Shown one piece after another: positions 9,583 to 19,370 of a stretch of 64,000 nucleotides of DNA (position 1 is the first letter of the stretch; each line of letters opens with the position of its first letter). The notes under the pieces were generated by a model. The model did not search any database, was not told the DNA's origin, and saw nothing but the letters and a program-made list of their open reading frames with translations. The stretch is taken from NCBI RefSeq assembly GCF_000234665.1, contig NC_018337.1, forward strand, positions 830,222-894,221, read 5' to 3'. Source of the stretch: Leishmania mexicana MHOM/GT/2001/U1103. Its lineage: Eukaryota; Euglenozoa; Kinetoplastea; Trypanosomatida; Trypanosomatidae. The position numbers and the translations under genes were made by a program.

Positions 9583-11430
9583 TTACAAGAGTCCTTCCGC
9601 ACGAGCCACGTCAACGAGCTGCTGCCGCACTGTTGTGATGGCATCGCTAAAGGCGTGTGTCGGACCGTACTTCTGCACACAGCTGTCCACCATCCGCTCC
9701 AGCGTGCGGCAGAGGGAGCGGTAGGCCTCTCGCTTCGACTTGCGTGCAAAGACGGGGCTCAAAATCCAGTAACGCACACTCGTGAAATCGACGTTCACGA
9801 GGTCAAACGCTGGCACAGCGAACCAGCCCTTCGCATCGACAGCCTGCACCTTCGTGATGACGCGAAGAGCTATCCTTTGCACCTCCGCCAAACCGCTGAC
9901 AGGAATGGAGTGTTGGCGCATCAGGTCACACGCGTCCGCCCTCAAGGTCGAGGCACCGAGAACATCACCAAACTGCTCACGAGCGCCGAGCTTCGCCAGA
10001 AACGCTGCTGAACACTTCTGCAGAGAGAGACGCCAGGCGGCCCACAGCCCGCATACGTCACGGAGGGCGGCACCGCTACCGGCCTTGGACTGCTTTGACG
10101 TGGCCTGCGCCTGCATCGCGTACTGATAGAACAGCACCTGCATCTCGAAGAAGAGGCGGCGGAGGCCGACGCATCCGTACTGCCGGTTCCATGCCCGCAC
10201 GAGAATCTCTTTGAACTCGAAAGTCTCCACGTCCAGCACGGGTCGGTACGGTCCGGCCGCACTGGCCGAGCCACTCGAGGCTGCCGCCGCAAGTTTCTCG
10301 AGCGCGGCGAGTCGGCTGATCGGAGACGCCGCCGCTACCCCGAGGAGGTTCCATACGTCCGCGTGGCAGAGGTCAAACAAGCTCCGCAAAGCCAGCGACG
10401 TTGTCGCACCGCCGAGCTGCTCGAGAAGCTCCGAGATGGCGGCGTCGGCCCCCGAGAGAGGTGAAATGCCGAGTAGAGTCCGCTCAAGGACGGAGGACGA
10501 CGACGATGTGCTTGCCCCGGCGTTCTGCAGCTCTCTGTCGCCCCCGTTTAAGGGAGCGTTGATATCACACACAAACTGAGAGGGCCATTGCTCCGCGCGG
10601 AGCACGGACGGCAGCTCCCGCAGCATCCTCGCCACATACTCCAAGGACGGCGCCAGAGACATGTCCACCGTGCTCGCAATGTTGACAGTGAAATCTGCAA
10701 AGCTGCCGAGCAGCATCTGCACGAGAGTACACTCCAGCGCATTCAAGCTCTGCTCGATGCACGCTACTGTCGCGTCCACATCAGATCGCAGTTGCTGCCG
10801 TATGGACTCGGGAACTGCATCTGCATGCGCGGCTGCCTCGGCTCGCAGCGCCGCATCCTCAAGCTCGAGCTCGAGCGCTTGGAAGCGACAATACAGCTCC
10901 AGTGTCGTCACACGCGCAGTCGCCGTAGGAACTTCGGTGGATAAAGGTAGTGCACCGCCTGCCGCCGCGGTCGCGTCGGCCCCGGCATTCGATGGAGACG
11001 CCGCGCGGAGATAATACCCGGAGCTGTCTAGCTGGACAAACCGACAGAGGAGCGACATGGCCTGACGGAGAGCGACAACGCACCATCGATGCTGAGGGGC
11101 CAAAGCAGAGCGAGACGGTTCCGTGTGGTTGGCGAAGAGCTGCGCCGGCGTGGAGTACTTCTCAGAATTGCGAGAGAACCACTCCGAGGCAGGCCTAGGT
11201 TGGTTGCCATACTCCATGAAGCGGCAGAGCGCCGCACGCTCCTCCGGCGACAGTGGTATTGCAGGGCTGGTGGCAGTGGAGCTCTCTGGTGCGTTTTTCG
11301 TCCCCGCCGGGCTCCGCGAGCGCTTCCGCGCTGCGGTCGAGGTTGTCGCTGACTGTGATGGAATAGGAAAGTGAATGAATGGCTTGCCCTCCCCGCCGCG
11401 TGCGGGGTCCTCCGGAAACACTTGCTGCAT
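9583..11430 (-). CDS. hypothetical protein, 615 aa
   Basis: Starts at the ATG at 11430 (MQQVFPEDPARGG). I do not recognise the family. Residues 1-60 are disordered-looking and include a basic cluster ARKRSRSP (about 34-41) that could be a nuclear localisation signal. The rest is alanine- and leucine-rich and mostly helical, with no transmembrane segment. Several conserved-looking stretches are rich in aromatic and Cys residues, for example WNRQYGCVGLRRLFFEMQVLFYQYAM (about 425-450) and the C-terminal block around AYRSLCRTLERMVDSCVQKYG. Coding potential is strong: a long frame with GC3 bias and no competing frame. No function is proposed. Confidence 0.85.
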   Translation of the reverse strand: MQQVFPEDPARGGEGKPFIHFPIPSQSATTSTAARKRSRSPAGTKNAPESSTATSPAIPLSPEERAALCRFMEYGNQPRPASEWFSRNSEKYSTPAQLFANHTEPSRSALAPQHRWCVVALRQAMSLLCRFVQLDSSGYYLRAASPSNAGADATAAAGGALPLSTEVPTATARVTTLELYCRFQALELELEDAALRAEAAAHADAVPESIRQQLRSDVDATVACIEQSLNALECTLVQMLLGSFADFTVNIASTVDMSLAPSLEYVARMLRELPSVLRAEQWPSQFVCDINAPLNGGDRELQNAGASTSSSSSVLERTLLGISPLSGADAAISELLEQLGGATTSLALRSLFDLCHADVWNLLGVAAASPISRLAALEKLAAAASSGSASAAGPYRPVLDVETFEFKEILVRAWNRQYGCVGLRRLFFEMQVLFYQYAMQAQATSKQSKAGSGAALRDVCGLWAAWRLSLQKCSAAFLAKLGAREQFGDVLGASTLRADACDLMRQHSIPVSGLAEVQRIALRVITKVQAVDAKGWFAVPAFDLVNVDFTSVRYWILSPVFARKSKREAYRSLCRTLERMVDSCVQKYGPTHAFSDAITTVRQQLVDVARAEGLL

Positions 11431-12495
11431 CACTCCGGCTACGGTCTGCGATGGATTCGCGACGACACAAGAAGAAGTTTGTTTATCGATGAAGAGCGTG
11501 AAGAAATGAAAGAGAAGGTGTAGGGGAGCACCGCCACCCCCCCGCCTCGGTCGGGAGACACAACATCACGCGAGTGCTCCAGCGCACACAATCGCTTAAA
11601 GCGGGAGCATAGGGCCCTAGACGCTTTTTTCTCAGCGGACCGAGAGCAGCAAAGCTCGAGACCAAAGCCCACCTGTGTTATTGCACCCTTGTGCCCACCG
11701 CAGGGTGGGCGCAAATCATGGGCACGTCAGAAAAATGAAAGAGTCCTCCGTATAAGGCACGCGTACGCGTTTGTACCTGAGCCTGCCCGCCCTGTCTCTC
11801 TCGCGCGCGCTTTTGCGTCATGGATGAGCGAGCACTTGGACTGTTCAACGTACGTGCATGTTACTGACCCCTCCACGTAGGCATTGCGAGCCACTCATGA
11901 CACCTTCCCCTAGGCAAACGGGCCTAGCAGAGACACCCTCCATGGAGAGCCAAACACGCATCCGTCCCTGTGAACACCATGGCTTTGCTACTCACCCCTC
12001 TCTCGGTGGATGCGAGTGCAGGCTTTCGACATTGCTGTCACTCTCTTTTCTTCTGCTGCTGAAGAAAACAGAAAGCCGTGCAGAGCATTCACGAGCTGTA
12101 AAGGTGCCACCTGGTGCTGCGAATCGTGCAACCGTCAAACAACAACACACACGCAAAGTGCCTCTCAGGTTTGTTTGTGTGCTCTGCCGCAAGACGGTAA
12201 GATGAGGACGAGGAACCCAACCAGCAAAAAGATGTGATTGGGGACTTCCACCGAGGTCTGAACAGGTCTAGCCGGCTCTTGCATGCACCCCCTACACCTG
12301 TTTCTGAGAAACCCTTGCCCACCTCGTGCACTTGGCACACCGCAGCGCATACGGTGAGGCCCTACATACACAAGCAGCAGCCTGTCCGCCCATTCAATCG
12401 CGCACACAGTCAAGTCACCTGCGCGCCACGGCATAAGCGCGGATGGCCACAAGAAACAGTTGCATTGCTTACGAGCTGAACGGATCGCCGCCTTT
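11431..12495 (-). other. intergenic region, no gene seen
   Basis: 1.07 kb between the 615-aa gene and bL32m. It contains mixed sequence with a poly-C run (about 11538) and no low-complexity array. The longest minus-strand frame (about 12165-12539) overlaps bL32m and has no recognisable motif. Confidence 0.45.
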
Positions 12496-12747
12496 TTATG
12501 GCTTGATTTGACGGCAGTCCTCACGTCGGCACCACTCACCTTGCTTCTTCGGCTCTGCGCAGAGAGGGCAAAAGTACCACTCCTCCAGCTTGAGGTAGCG
12601 CTCCTTGAAGTGAAGGCCGTACGTCTTGCGACGGAGCTGCATTGGGTTCTTCTTGCGCTTTGGCGTGCCGCCCTTGCTGCCTAGAAGCACCGGCGTCGCC
12701 TGGCCGACGAGAGCGCTGTAGCAGCGCAGTGTTGTTCGCTGAAACAT
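12496..12747 (-). CDS. mitochondrial ribosomal protein bL32m
   Basis: 83 aa from the ATG at 12747 (MFQRTTLRCYSALVG). The frame is open upstream, but that part has CT-rich leader composition. The N-terminus is a short Arg/hydroxylated stretch typical of a mitochondrial presequence. The bL32 signature follows: a basic segment GGTPKRKKNPMQLRRK, then two cysteine pairs, CPLC (about 61-64) and C-x4-C near the end (CRREDC), as in zinc-binding L32. It would sit in the large subunit of the mitochondrial ribosome. The family call rests on the PKRK box plus the Cys arrangement, because so short a protein gives few other anchors. Confidence 0.7.
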   Translation of the reverse strand: MFQRTTLRCYSALVGQATPVLLGSKGGTPKRKKNPMQLRRKTYGLHFKERYLKLEEWYFCPLCAEPKKQGEWCRREDCRQIKP

Positions 12748-13733
12748 GCGCACTAACTCTGATGTGACGAGTGGTAGAGAACACACACACAAAAACGAGG
12801 AGAACGCAGGACTGCAGCAAGAAGGGCGGGGAAAGTGAATAACTGCTGTCAACGGCAGCGCCCTTCGAGCAACAGGCAAACCTGCAACTGCAGGAGTGTG
12901 GGCATGCATGCACGGGTGTGATCCAAAGGTGTACAAGTGGTGAGAGAAGGATGTCAATGTTGGAGGTGGGCAGTGGGGGTTGTGCAAGAAAACGAAGCGC
13001 TGCCACAACAGCAGTGTCACCATTACACCAAGTTCTCGACATTATGCTGACAGACAGACATAGAGACGTGCAAAACAAACTCGAGGCGACTGCGCCTCTC
13101 TCGCCGTGGAAAGAGTGCAACCGATTACACACCCCTAGGAGAGTGGCGGTGACGGACTCATGGACGCACCCCCTCAGTTCCTTCCGCGACCTCAGTCCCC
13201 ACCATTGCCCGATCACCGAGGTAGGGGGGTTGAGATCGACTGGCGGGAAGTCCTAGAGGGTCAATGTGCTCTTCACGGCCACGCACTATCCTCAGTGGTG
13301 GTGGTTGTTGTTTTCGTTCACTCTTGGAACAAGTCGTTACCAGCCTTTACCCTAACCGTGACCTCGTGCAACACGAGCCATAAACAGCCCCCACCACCCA
13401 CCCACCCACCACCAAGACGCACACACACACACACCCACACACAAACAAATGGACATTCGCACCGAGTCTCCGCGCGCACACGAGAGGGGAGAACAGAGAA
13501 GCAACTGCAGCGCAGTTGTTCTGCCATAGCACAGCAGGAATATTTGGTAGCGCCTGGAATGATGCAAGACGCGGCGGGAAATTTTTTGCAGGGGGTGCAT
13601 GTGTTCCGCCCATCGCCACCAGCAGGGCTAAAGCTTTGCACAGTCCCCCAAAGCACGAAAGAAACAGTGAAGGCAAAGACAGTGTCAGGCAGTCACGCGG
13701 TCAGCACACGCGCAGGCCGGACAAGCAGCACAC
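12748..13733 (-). other. intergenic region with CA/CCCA repeats
   Basis: 1 kb between EMC5 and bL32m. A CCCACC and (CA)n stretch lies at 13388-13450. Open frames across it are driven by these repeats. No gene is supported. Confidence 0.5.
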
Positions 13734-14132
13734 TCACTCCTTCTTCTTCTGCACGAGTGGCTTGCATTCGTCCTTCAGCTCATCCCTCTTGCACGCCACA
13801 GTGCCGCGATGATTGAAGTGAATGAAGCCTACGCCGGAGTTCATTTGATTGTCATAGCGGAGGTACTTGGTGACGTCGCACAGCCGCGCATCCTGCATCT
13901 TGTGACTGTGCGCGAAGCCAGCAATGCCCAGCAACGTACCCGCGAGCACCTCTAACGTGATGGGCACCATCATCGCCGTGGTGGACACGTTGTGGCCTCC
14001 AAAGCTGGCCGCAGGGATGTGGCCGTGACTGTGGTGTACCGCCTGCAGCTGCTCACGGATAGAGTAGGCCATATACAGTGCATGCGCCAGGAGGAGCATG
14101 CCTGCGTAAAACAGGTAGTCGAGAACCGCCAT
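13734..14132 (-). CDS. EMC5: ER membrane complex subunit 5 (EMC5/MMgT family)
   Basis: 132 aa from the ATG at 14132 (MAVLDYLFYAGM). Two hydrophobic segments are visible, about 3-22 and 50-75, matching the two transmembrane helices of the family. The family motif F-N-H-R-G is present near residue 107 (GFIHFNHRGTV). The length is close to that of human EMC5 (131 aa). EMC5 is a core subunit of the ER membrane protein complex, which inserts tail-anchored and multipass proteins. An older name is membrane magnesium transporter. The C-terminus KKKE fits a dilysine KKxx ER-retrieval signal. Confidence 0.85.
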   Translation of the reverse strand: MAVLDYLFYAGMLLLAHALYMAYSIREQLQAVHHSHGHIPAASFGGHNVSTTAMMVPITLEVLAGTLLGIAGFAHSHKMQDARLCDVTKYLRYDNQMNSGVGFIHFNHRGTVACKRDELKDECKPLVQKKKE

Positions 14133-15078
14133 ATTTGTTTTTCTCAACGTGCGGGTGTGGTGAGGGTGAATCGATATGCGGTGCCTTTTGCGTACCTGTG
14201 CGGCGGCTCGTGCCAGTCCGTGGGGGGAGGGGTGGGGGCAAGTGTTGGTCGACCTGTTTCGTTTTTCCTCGTCCGTGTCGGCGACGAACTCCTTCTTCAG
14301 CTACAGACAGCAGCGTGGCAAGACTCCCACGCGTGGTGCACCTGTTTTTGTGGCTCGATGATGAGACTTCGACGGCAAAGTGGAGAAGAAAGCAAAAACC
14401 AAGACTCCGGGCAATGCGCACACACCAGGACAGGGGCGAAAGAGAGAGACGAAGAAGAGGGGCGAGCAAAGCGAAAAGAGTTACGCCATGTTCCATGGCA
14501 GCCGAGGAGGAGGAGGATAACCCAGGCTTAAGTCCAGCCCAGCACATGGCCACCGAGCGTCATCACCCCTGAGAGGTGCGCCACTTCGCTGACTACTGCT
14601 GTCCCCTCCAGGACCTTCTGTGCTTCATCGAAAGAGACCGGCGAGTCGCGCGCACGAGCACGAGTCTCCACGCAGGAGTATTTTCCGTTACGTTGTTGTT
14701 GTACTTTCCTCCGTTTGGAGGCGCAAGCTCAGCGAGTACCGCCAGACGCAGAGCCAACGCACGCGCACCCATCGAAGGAGGGGAGTGGGGTGCAGGAGCA
14801 CAGAGCAAGGGCAAAAGGAGAACGAAAGTGCAGCGCACTTCCGCGGCAGGAAGCAGACACAATGTTAAAGGAACAAAAAAGTGCAGCGGTCACAATGCGC
14901 GTTGGTGCACCTCTGGTGCTGCTGCGGCCTTCTCGCTCTGACACGATTCCAGATTTGCCCAAGCGCTATGCCGTCGAGAGCACCGCCGTGTGAATGTTTC
15001 GGGACACGGACGTGCTGTTTTTGTTCGCCATTTTTTTACGTCTTCTTCACTTCGCATCTCTTCCCGCTGCTTCGTCGT
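14133..15078 (-). other. intergenic region, no gene seen
   Basis: 0.95 kb between AP-2 sigma and EMC5. A GAGGAGGAGGA-type purine block (about 14500-14517) is a possible polypyrimidine tract for EMC5. No protein-like frame is present. Confidence 0.45.
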
Positions 15079-15510
15079 CTACTTACTTGAGATCTCGAGC
15101 TCCTGTAGCCGGCTCAAGATGACCGGCCGCGACACCTCCTGAATCTCGCCGCCCATAATCATTTCGTCGATGATCATGAAGACCTTGTGGAAGTTGAAGA
15201 TCAAGTCCAGCTCGCACACATCCTTGAAGAACATATCCAGCACCTCCACAAGCAGGTGGATCAGCTCCACGTACATCAAGTCGTTGTCCTCCTGGTCGAT
15301 GCCGAGGATGAAGAAGAGCCCGGCGTAGCGGCGGTAGACGACCTTGATGCTCTCGAACGACACAAAGTTTGTCGCGCGCGTATCGCGCGCGTTCACAATA
15401 GCGTGGACCTGACGCTTGATCTGCGCCTGGCCTGCATCGTCGACCGGGATGTAAAACTTGGCTAGTCGGGTCTTGCCCATGCGGTTCTGCAGGAGGATAA
15501 AGTGAATCAT
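15079..15510 (-). CDS. AP-2 complex sigma (small) subunit
   Basis: 143 aa, the family's usual length (~142). It begins MIHFILLQNRMGKTRLAKFY like other AP-2 sigma chains. Further anchors are the TNFVSFESIKVVYRRYAGLFF segment, CELDLIFNFHKVF (about residue 100) and IIDEMIMGGEIQEVS. The QNR-x-GKTRLAK and TNFV segments match AP-2 sigma better than AP-1 sigma, which has RQGKLRLQKWY at that place. AP-2 sigma and the alpha subunit form the dileucine-cargo pocket at the plasma membrane, so a role in clathrin-mediated endocytosis at the flagellar pocket is inferred. The start is fixed by family alignment. Confidence 0.9.
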   Translation of the reverse strand: MIHFILLQNRMGKTRLAKFYIPVDDAGQAQIKRQVHAIVNARDTRATNFVSFESIKVVYRRYAGLFFILGIDQEDNDLMYVELIHLLVEVLDMFFKDVCELDLIFNFHKVFMIIDEMIMGGEIQEVSRPVILSRLQELEISSK

Positions 15511-16451
15511 TGCGCTGGAGGCGAGTAATCTCCTCTGGATGTCGTGGCAGCTCTTGTTGTGATGATGTCCGCACGTGCCTATCGTTCTCTTGTTTTGTTT
15601 GTCCTCACATCACCACGACGATTCGCGTGCGAGAGGGCCTCGCTTCTCCTTGGTTCTAGCTTTTCCTGTAACGTTGCGCAACTACCAGTTTGTTTGCCTT
15701 TGGTGTTGCCCTTTTCCTCATGCTTGTGCGCAGGTGTCAAGAAGCAGCCCGACGACAGCTGTAGAAGAACATGTGAGACCGTACGAAACCCAAGGAAATG
15801 AGAAGAGGAGACGGGGCGCAGAAGGAGCGATGGTTGTCGTCGAACAGAGAGTGAGAGAGCAAAAGAAGGTGCATGCGGCTGGTTGCGTCCGCAAGTGCAG
15901 CATGGGGAGCGGGGGAGGGGGTGGCGGCCACATACACAAAGAAGAATTCCGAAGCACCTTCCATGGAGGGGGCAGTGCAAAGTCCGCTCATATAAACACA
16001 TGGTGCGCACCGTCTACCGCACAGTGAGGGCGCGCTCCGTTTCTTTTTCGTGTGTACGTTGTCATTTAACGCGCTTGCGAGGCTTTCCTAGAAGCGCGCG
16101 TGCACCTCGACTGTGAACACAGCGTGCACAGCGACCCAACCATATCACCCACAAGGGCTGCGAGGATTTCTGTAAGATGTCCGTGTTGCACCACCGCCAT
16201 GCTCGCGCAAAACTATCTCTTGCTTTAGCTGTAATGCCAATCTGACGTTGCTTCTGGGGCGCGGCATTATCCTCATACACGCATAGGCGCGCATCGAGGC
16301 ACGACAACGAAAGAGAGTGTGAGGGGGGAGGAAGACGGAAAAGAGCGGAGAACACGATCCGTCGCATAGTCAGATGTCTCGCCTGTTATTGCCTTGTCTC
16401 ATCGCCACTACCCATCGACAGCACGGCGGTGAAGTTTTCTTTCGTTTTCTT

Positions 16452-16486
<35 letters not shown>

Positions 16487-16714
16487 AGGGGAGCTGGTTT
16501 CATGGAAGTCGAATGTCTCGGTCATCTGCGTCGTGCTTTTCTTTTTTTTGTCGTTTGAGGGGGAGGGGAGGTCGCGCATGTTTCTCTCCACTATTAGCCA
16601 ACGCGCATCCGCCGCCTATCGGCCAACGTCTTCTTCTTGCGTGACGCACACTCCACGTCTCTGACCGCCCCACCTCGCGCGCGCGTATGCAGCGGTCCTT
16701 CTGACCTTTGCACG
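15511..16714 (-). other. intergenic region: 5' leader of AP-2 sigma and 3'UTR of AsnRS
   Basis: 1.2 kb. It contains a (GT)n microsatellite (listed separately) and short G-runs near 15905-15925. No gene is supported. Confidence 0.5.
16456..16484. repeat. (GT)n microsatellite
   Basis: About 14 uninterrupted GT units on the plus strand, in the presumed 3'UTR of AsnRS. Such tracts are common in Leishmania intergenic DNA and vary in length between strains. Confidence 0.9.
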
Positions 16715-18718
16715 CTACGGCTTGCAGCGGCCCATGTAACGTGGGTACAGGCATGCGTCCTTCACGCTATCGAGGTTCAGCATCCACACCAGCAGACGCT
16801 CGACACCGAGGCCAAAGCCGCCGTGCGGGGCACCGCCGTAGCGGCGCTGGTCCGTGTACCAGTAGTACGTGGACGCATCCAGACCCTCGCGCTTGTACGC
16901 GTCGAGCAGCTCGTCGAACTTGTACATACGCATCGAGCCACCCAGCACCTCACCAATGCCGGGCGCCAGGACGTCGACCGACTCCGTCAGCGTCGGGTCG
17001 TCAGGGTCGCGCTGCATGTAAAAAGACTTCATGCTGGCAGGGAAGTGGGTCATGAACACAAACTCGCCGAGTTTGGCCACCATAGCGCGTTCCGGCTGGT
17101 CAGTGATGTCTTCGCCGAACTCGAAAGGCTTGCCCGTCTCGGTGTTCAAGATGCCGTTCTCATTGCAGAACTGGATCGCGTCGGCGTAGCGGAGGCGGCG
17201 GAAAGGGCGCTTCGGCGTGAACTTGTAGTTGGCGGGGTCGCGCACGTTGCCGTTGGGGTCAATGAGCTGGCTGGGGTTTAGCATGGCAACCAAGTCGCCG
17301 ACGTGCTCAATAACGGTGCGGATGACGGTGCACAACATGTCCTCCAGGCGATTCAACAGATCCTCGAAGGAGCACACGTCGTACTCGACCTCCAGGTGCG
17401 TGAACTCGCTGAGGTGGCGCTTCGTCTTAGACCTCTCCGCGCGGTAGCTTGGCATGCAGCAGTACACGTTGCCCAGCGACGCCGTCACGCTTTCAAGGTA
17501 AAGCTGCGACGACTGCGTCAAGTACGCCTTTTCGCCGTAGTACAGGACCTCGAACAGGGTCGAGCCGCCCTCCACCTGCGTCTGCACAAGGGTCGGTGGC
17601 GTCACCTCGTAGTACTGGCGCGACCAGAAGTGCTCGCGGAACACGCGCAGCAGCTCGTGCCGGACCTTTAGCACAGACGACGCCAGCGTGCCGCGAACCA
17701 CAATGTGGCGCTGGTCATAGAGTTTGTCGACGGAGCTCTCAGCCGTGATGACCGTCTCAATCGTGCCGTCGGAGTCCCCAACGACGGCGTACTCGTTCAC
17801 GTGCAGCTCCATCGGCGGCTGCAGCTCCGACTTCGCCTTCGGCTCGTGGCGCAGCGTCCCACGAATGGCGACGCACGATTCGCGGTGGAAGGGCTCCGTG
17901 GAGCCGTCAAAGACGCACTGGATGAAGCCCGTGCCATCACGCAGCACCACAAAGGACATGCGAGACTGGTGGCGTACGCGGTGGGCCCAACCAACGACGT
18001 AGACGCAGGCACCCTCTTTGTGCGACGGCAGCTCGCCAATCGGGGATCGCAGTAGCCCCTGCGCAACATCCTTAAAGTTCGAGTTCTGCTGGCACGACTC
18101 TACCTCCTTCTTCGGCATCGCAGCGGCTTCCTCCTTCGCGGCTGCCGGCTTCGCCTCCACGATAACATCCTTGATCAACCCCGGAACCTGCCTCTCCAGC
18201 GCCGCGCGCACGTGCTCCACGTCGGCCCAGCGCAGGGCCGCCACACGGCGCATCTGGCCGAGCATCATGTTCGGGTTCTTGTCCCACTTCGTCCTGAGCG
18301 CGGCCACGTCCTCGGCGGCGAGGGCCTCGGCAACTGCCTTCTCCACGTCCTCCCGCGATACAGTCACCCCGACGCCGCACTCCGCCGACATGGCCGCCGT
18401 GTCCACCACATCACTCTCAGCAGCGTTCACGAACCTGATGGCGGCGTCGACCTTCTGCGTGCTGTCGAGTTTGCCGTCAAGGATGAAGCTGGTCACGGGA
18501 TCGCGGTGCACAGGCTTCTTCACCTTCGTCCACACGTTGAACAGCATGACTTTCTCCTCGCGAGGAGAAGCTTCATCGATTTTGTGCTGCGCAAAGAAGG
18601 CCAGCACATCGGCAACGCGTTCCGGCTTGGTGGACAAGTCTTTGGCACCCTTGTCGTCAAGACCAACAATAGCTTTGAGCTGCGCAATGGCAGCGGTGCG
18701 CTGCTGCTCGGTCTCCAT
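16715..18718 (-). CDS. asparaginyl-tRNA synthetase, cytosolic type, with GlnRS-like N-terminal domain
   Basis: 667 aa from the ATG at 18718 (METEQQRTAAIAQLK). Domains in order: a helical N-terminal extension (1-~190), an OB-fold anticodon-binding domain (about 235-320, VYVVGWAHRVRHQSRMSFVVL), then a class II catalytic core with motif 2 (SYRAERSKTKRHLSEFTHLE, about 424-443) and motif 3 (GGFGLGVERLLVWML). The tail VKDACLYPRYMGRCKP and the GIGEVLGGSMRM segment are AsnRS-like rather than AspRS-like. The enzyme charges tRNA-Asn with Asn and ATP. The extension contains ECGVGVTVSREDVEKAVAEAL and NMMLGQMRRVAALRWAD, which resemble the N-terminal domain of eukaryotic GlnRS. The frame is open ~280 codons further upstream, but the ATG chosen is where conserved sequence begins. 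Confidence 0.92.
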   Translation of the reverse strand: METEQQRTAAIAQLKAIVGLDDKGAKDLSTKPERVADVLAFFAQHKIDEASPREEKVMLFNVWTKVKKPVHRDPVTSFILDGKLDSTQKVDAAIRFVNAAESDVVDTAAMSAECGVGVTVSREDVEKAVAEALAAEDVAALRTKWDKNPNMMLGQMRRVAALRWADVEHVRAALERQVPGLIKDVIVEAKPAAAKEEAAAMPKKEVESCQQNSNFKDVAQGLLRSPIGELPSHKEGACVYVVGWAHRVRHQSRMSFVVLRDGTGFIQCVFDGSTEPFHRESCVAIRGTLRHEPKAKSELQPPMELHVNEYAVVGDSDGTIETVITAESSVDKLYDQRHIVVRGTLASSVLKVRHELLRVFREHFWSRQYYEVTPPTLVQTQVEGGSTLFEVLYYGEKAYLTQSSQLYLESVTASLGNVYCCMPSYRAERSKTKRHLSEFTHLEVEYDVCSFEDLLNRLEDMLCTVIRTVIEHVGDLVAMLNPSQLIDPNGNVRDPANYKFTPKRPFRRLRYADAIQFCNENGILNTETGKPFEFGEDITDQPERAMVAKLGEFVFMTHFPASMKSFYMQRDPDDPTLTESVDVLAPGIGEVLGGSMRMYKFDELLDAYKREGLDASTYYWYTDQRRYGGAPHGGFGLGVERLLVWMLNLDSVKDACLYPRYMGRCKP

Positions 18719-18959
18719 GGCACCTTCCGTTTGTTTTCGCGGGCCTTTCGAATCCGATGCCTTAAAGAGTAACACGGAGTGTAGCTGAATAGCTATGGTT
18801 CTGCAAGGCGTGTGCAGGGGCAGACGCGGGGATCGATGGTGGTGGTGGTGATGGGGGGGCAGGGTCCGACGGTGACGCAGCAGACAAAGCGGCAACGCCA
18901 GAGAGAGGAAAGGGCAGCGGGAGATAGTAGTAGAAGAGGACCAGTGTTGACGAAGAGAA

Positions 18960-19370
18960 GACGGAAGAGACGAGGCGGCCATCAGACCTAGCGCTGATGA
19001 GGAAGATGCGCAGGTTCTTGTGCGCAAAGCCCGACCACGCCATGGCAAGGATGTCACCGGTGGTGGTGGCTCTACAGAGACGGGTGCTGGAACTGAGGAA
19101 CAGAACTCTGTGAACCCGCGACCGGGTCCAAGAGGCGGTGACGTCGCTGCTAAAGAGGGAGCCTCGTCTACCGCCAGCCGGAGACTGCTTGCCATCATCG
19201 GAGAAGCAAGCGCATGCGGCTTTTCCGTGATCATCGCCAGATTCCTCTGTATCGTCGTCTGCCAGAGCGGCGCCTCGTTCTCGACCGTCTTCAACTTCGC
19301 CACCACCCACAGCGCCTGCCACGTGTCCACCAAGGACATCCGCAGCCTCGCTAAGGCCTTGGCATGCATT
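18960..19370 (-). pseudogene. disrupted relic resembling OPR/RAP (FASTK-like) helical repeats
   Basis: Two separate minus-strand segments resemble the ~38-aa helical repeats of organellar RAP/FASTK-type proteins. One is DTWQALWVVAKLK at about 19327-19289, followed by a similar-length unit ending near MMASSLRLAV. The other is DILAMAWSGFAHKNL at about 19055-19011. They are in different frames, so a frameshift is needed between them. GC3 bias, normally a coding sign here, is high in both and drops where the frame changes. No RAP domain or complete frame is present. The plus strand of the first segment also shows high GC3 (VSTKDIRSLAKALACIRRK), so the strand is not settled. This is motif recognition by eye, not a database match. 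Confidence 0.35.
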
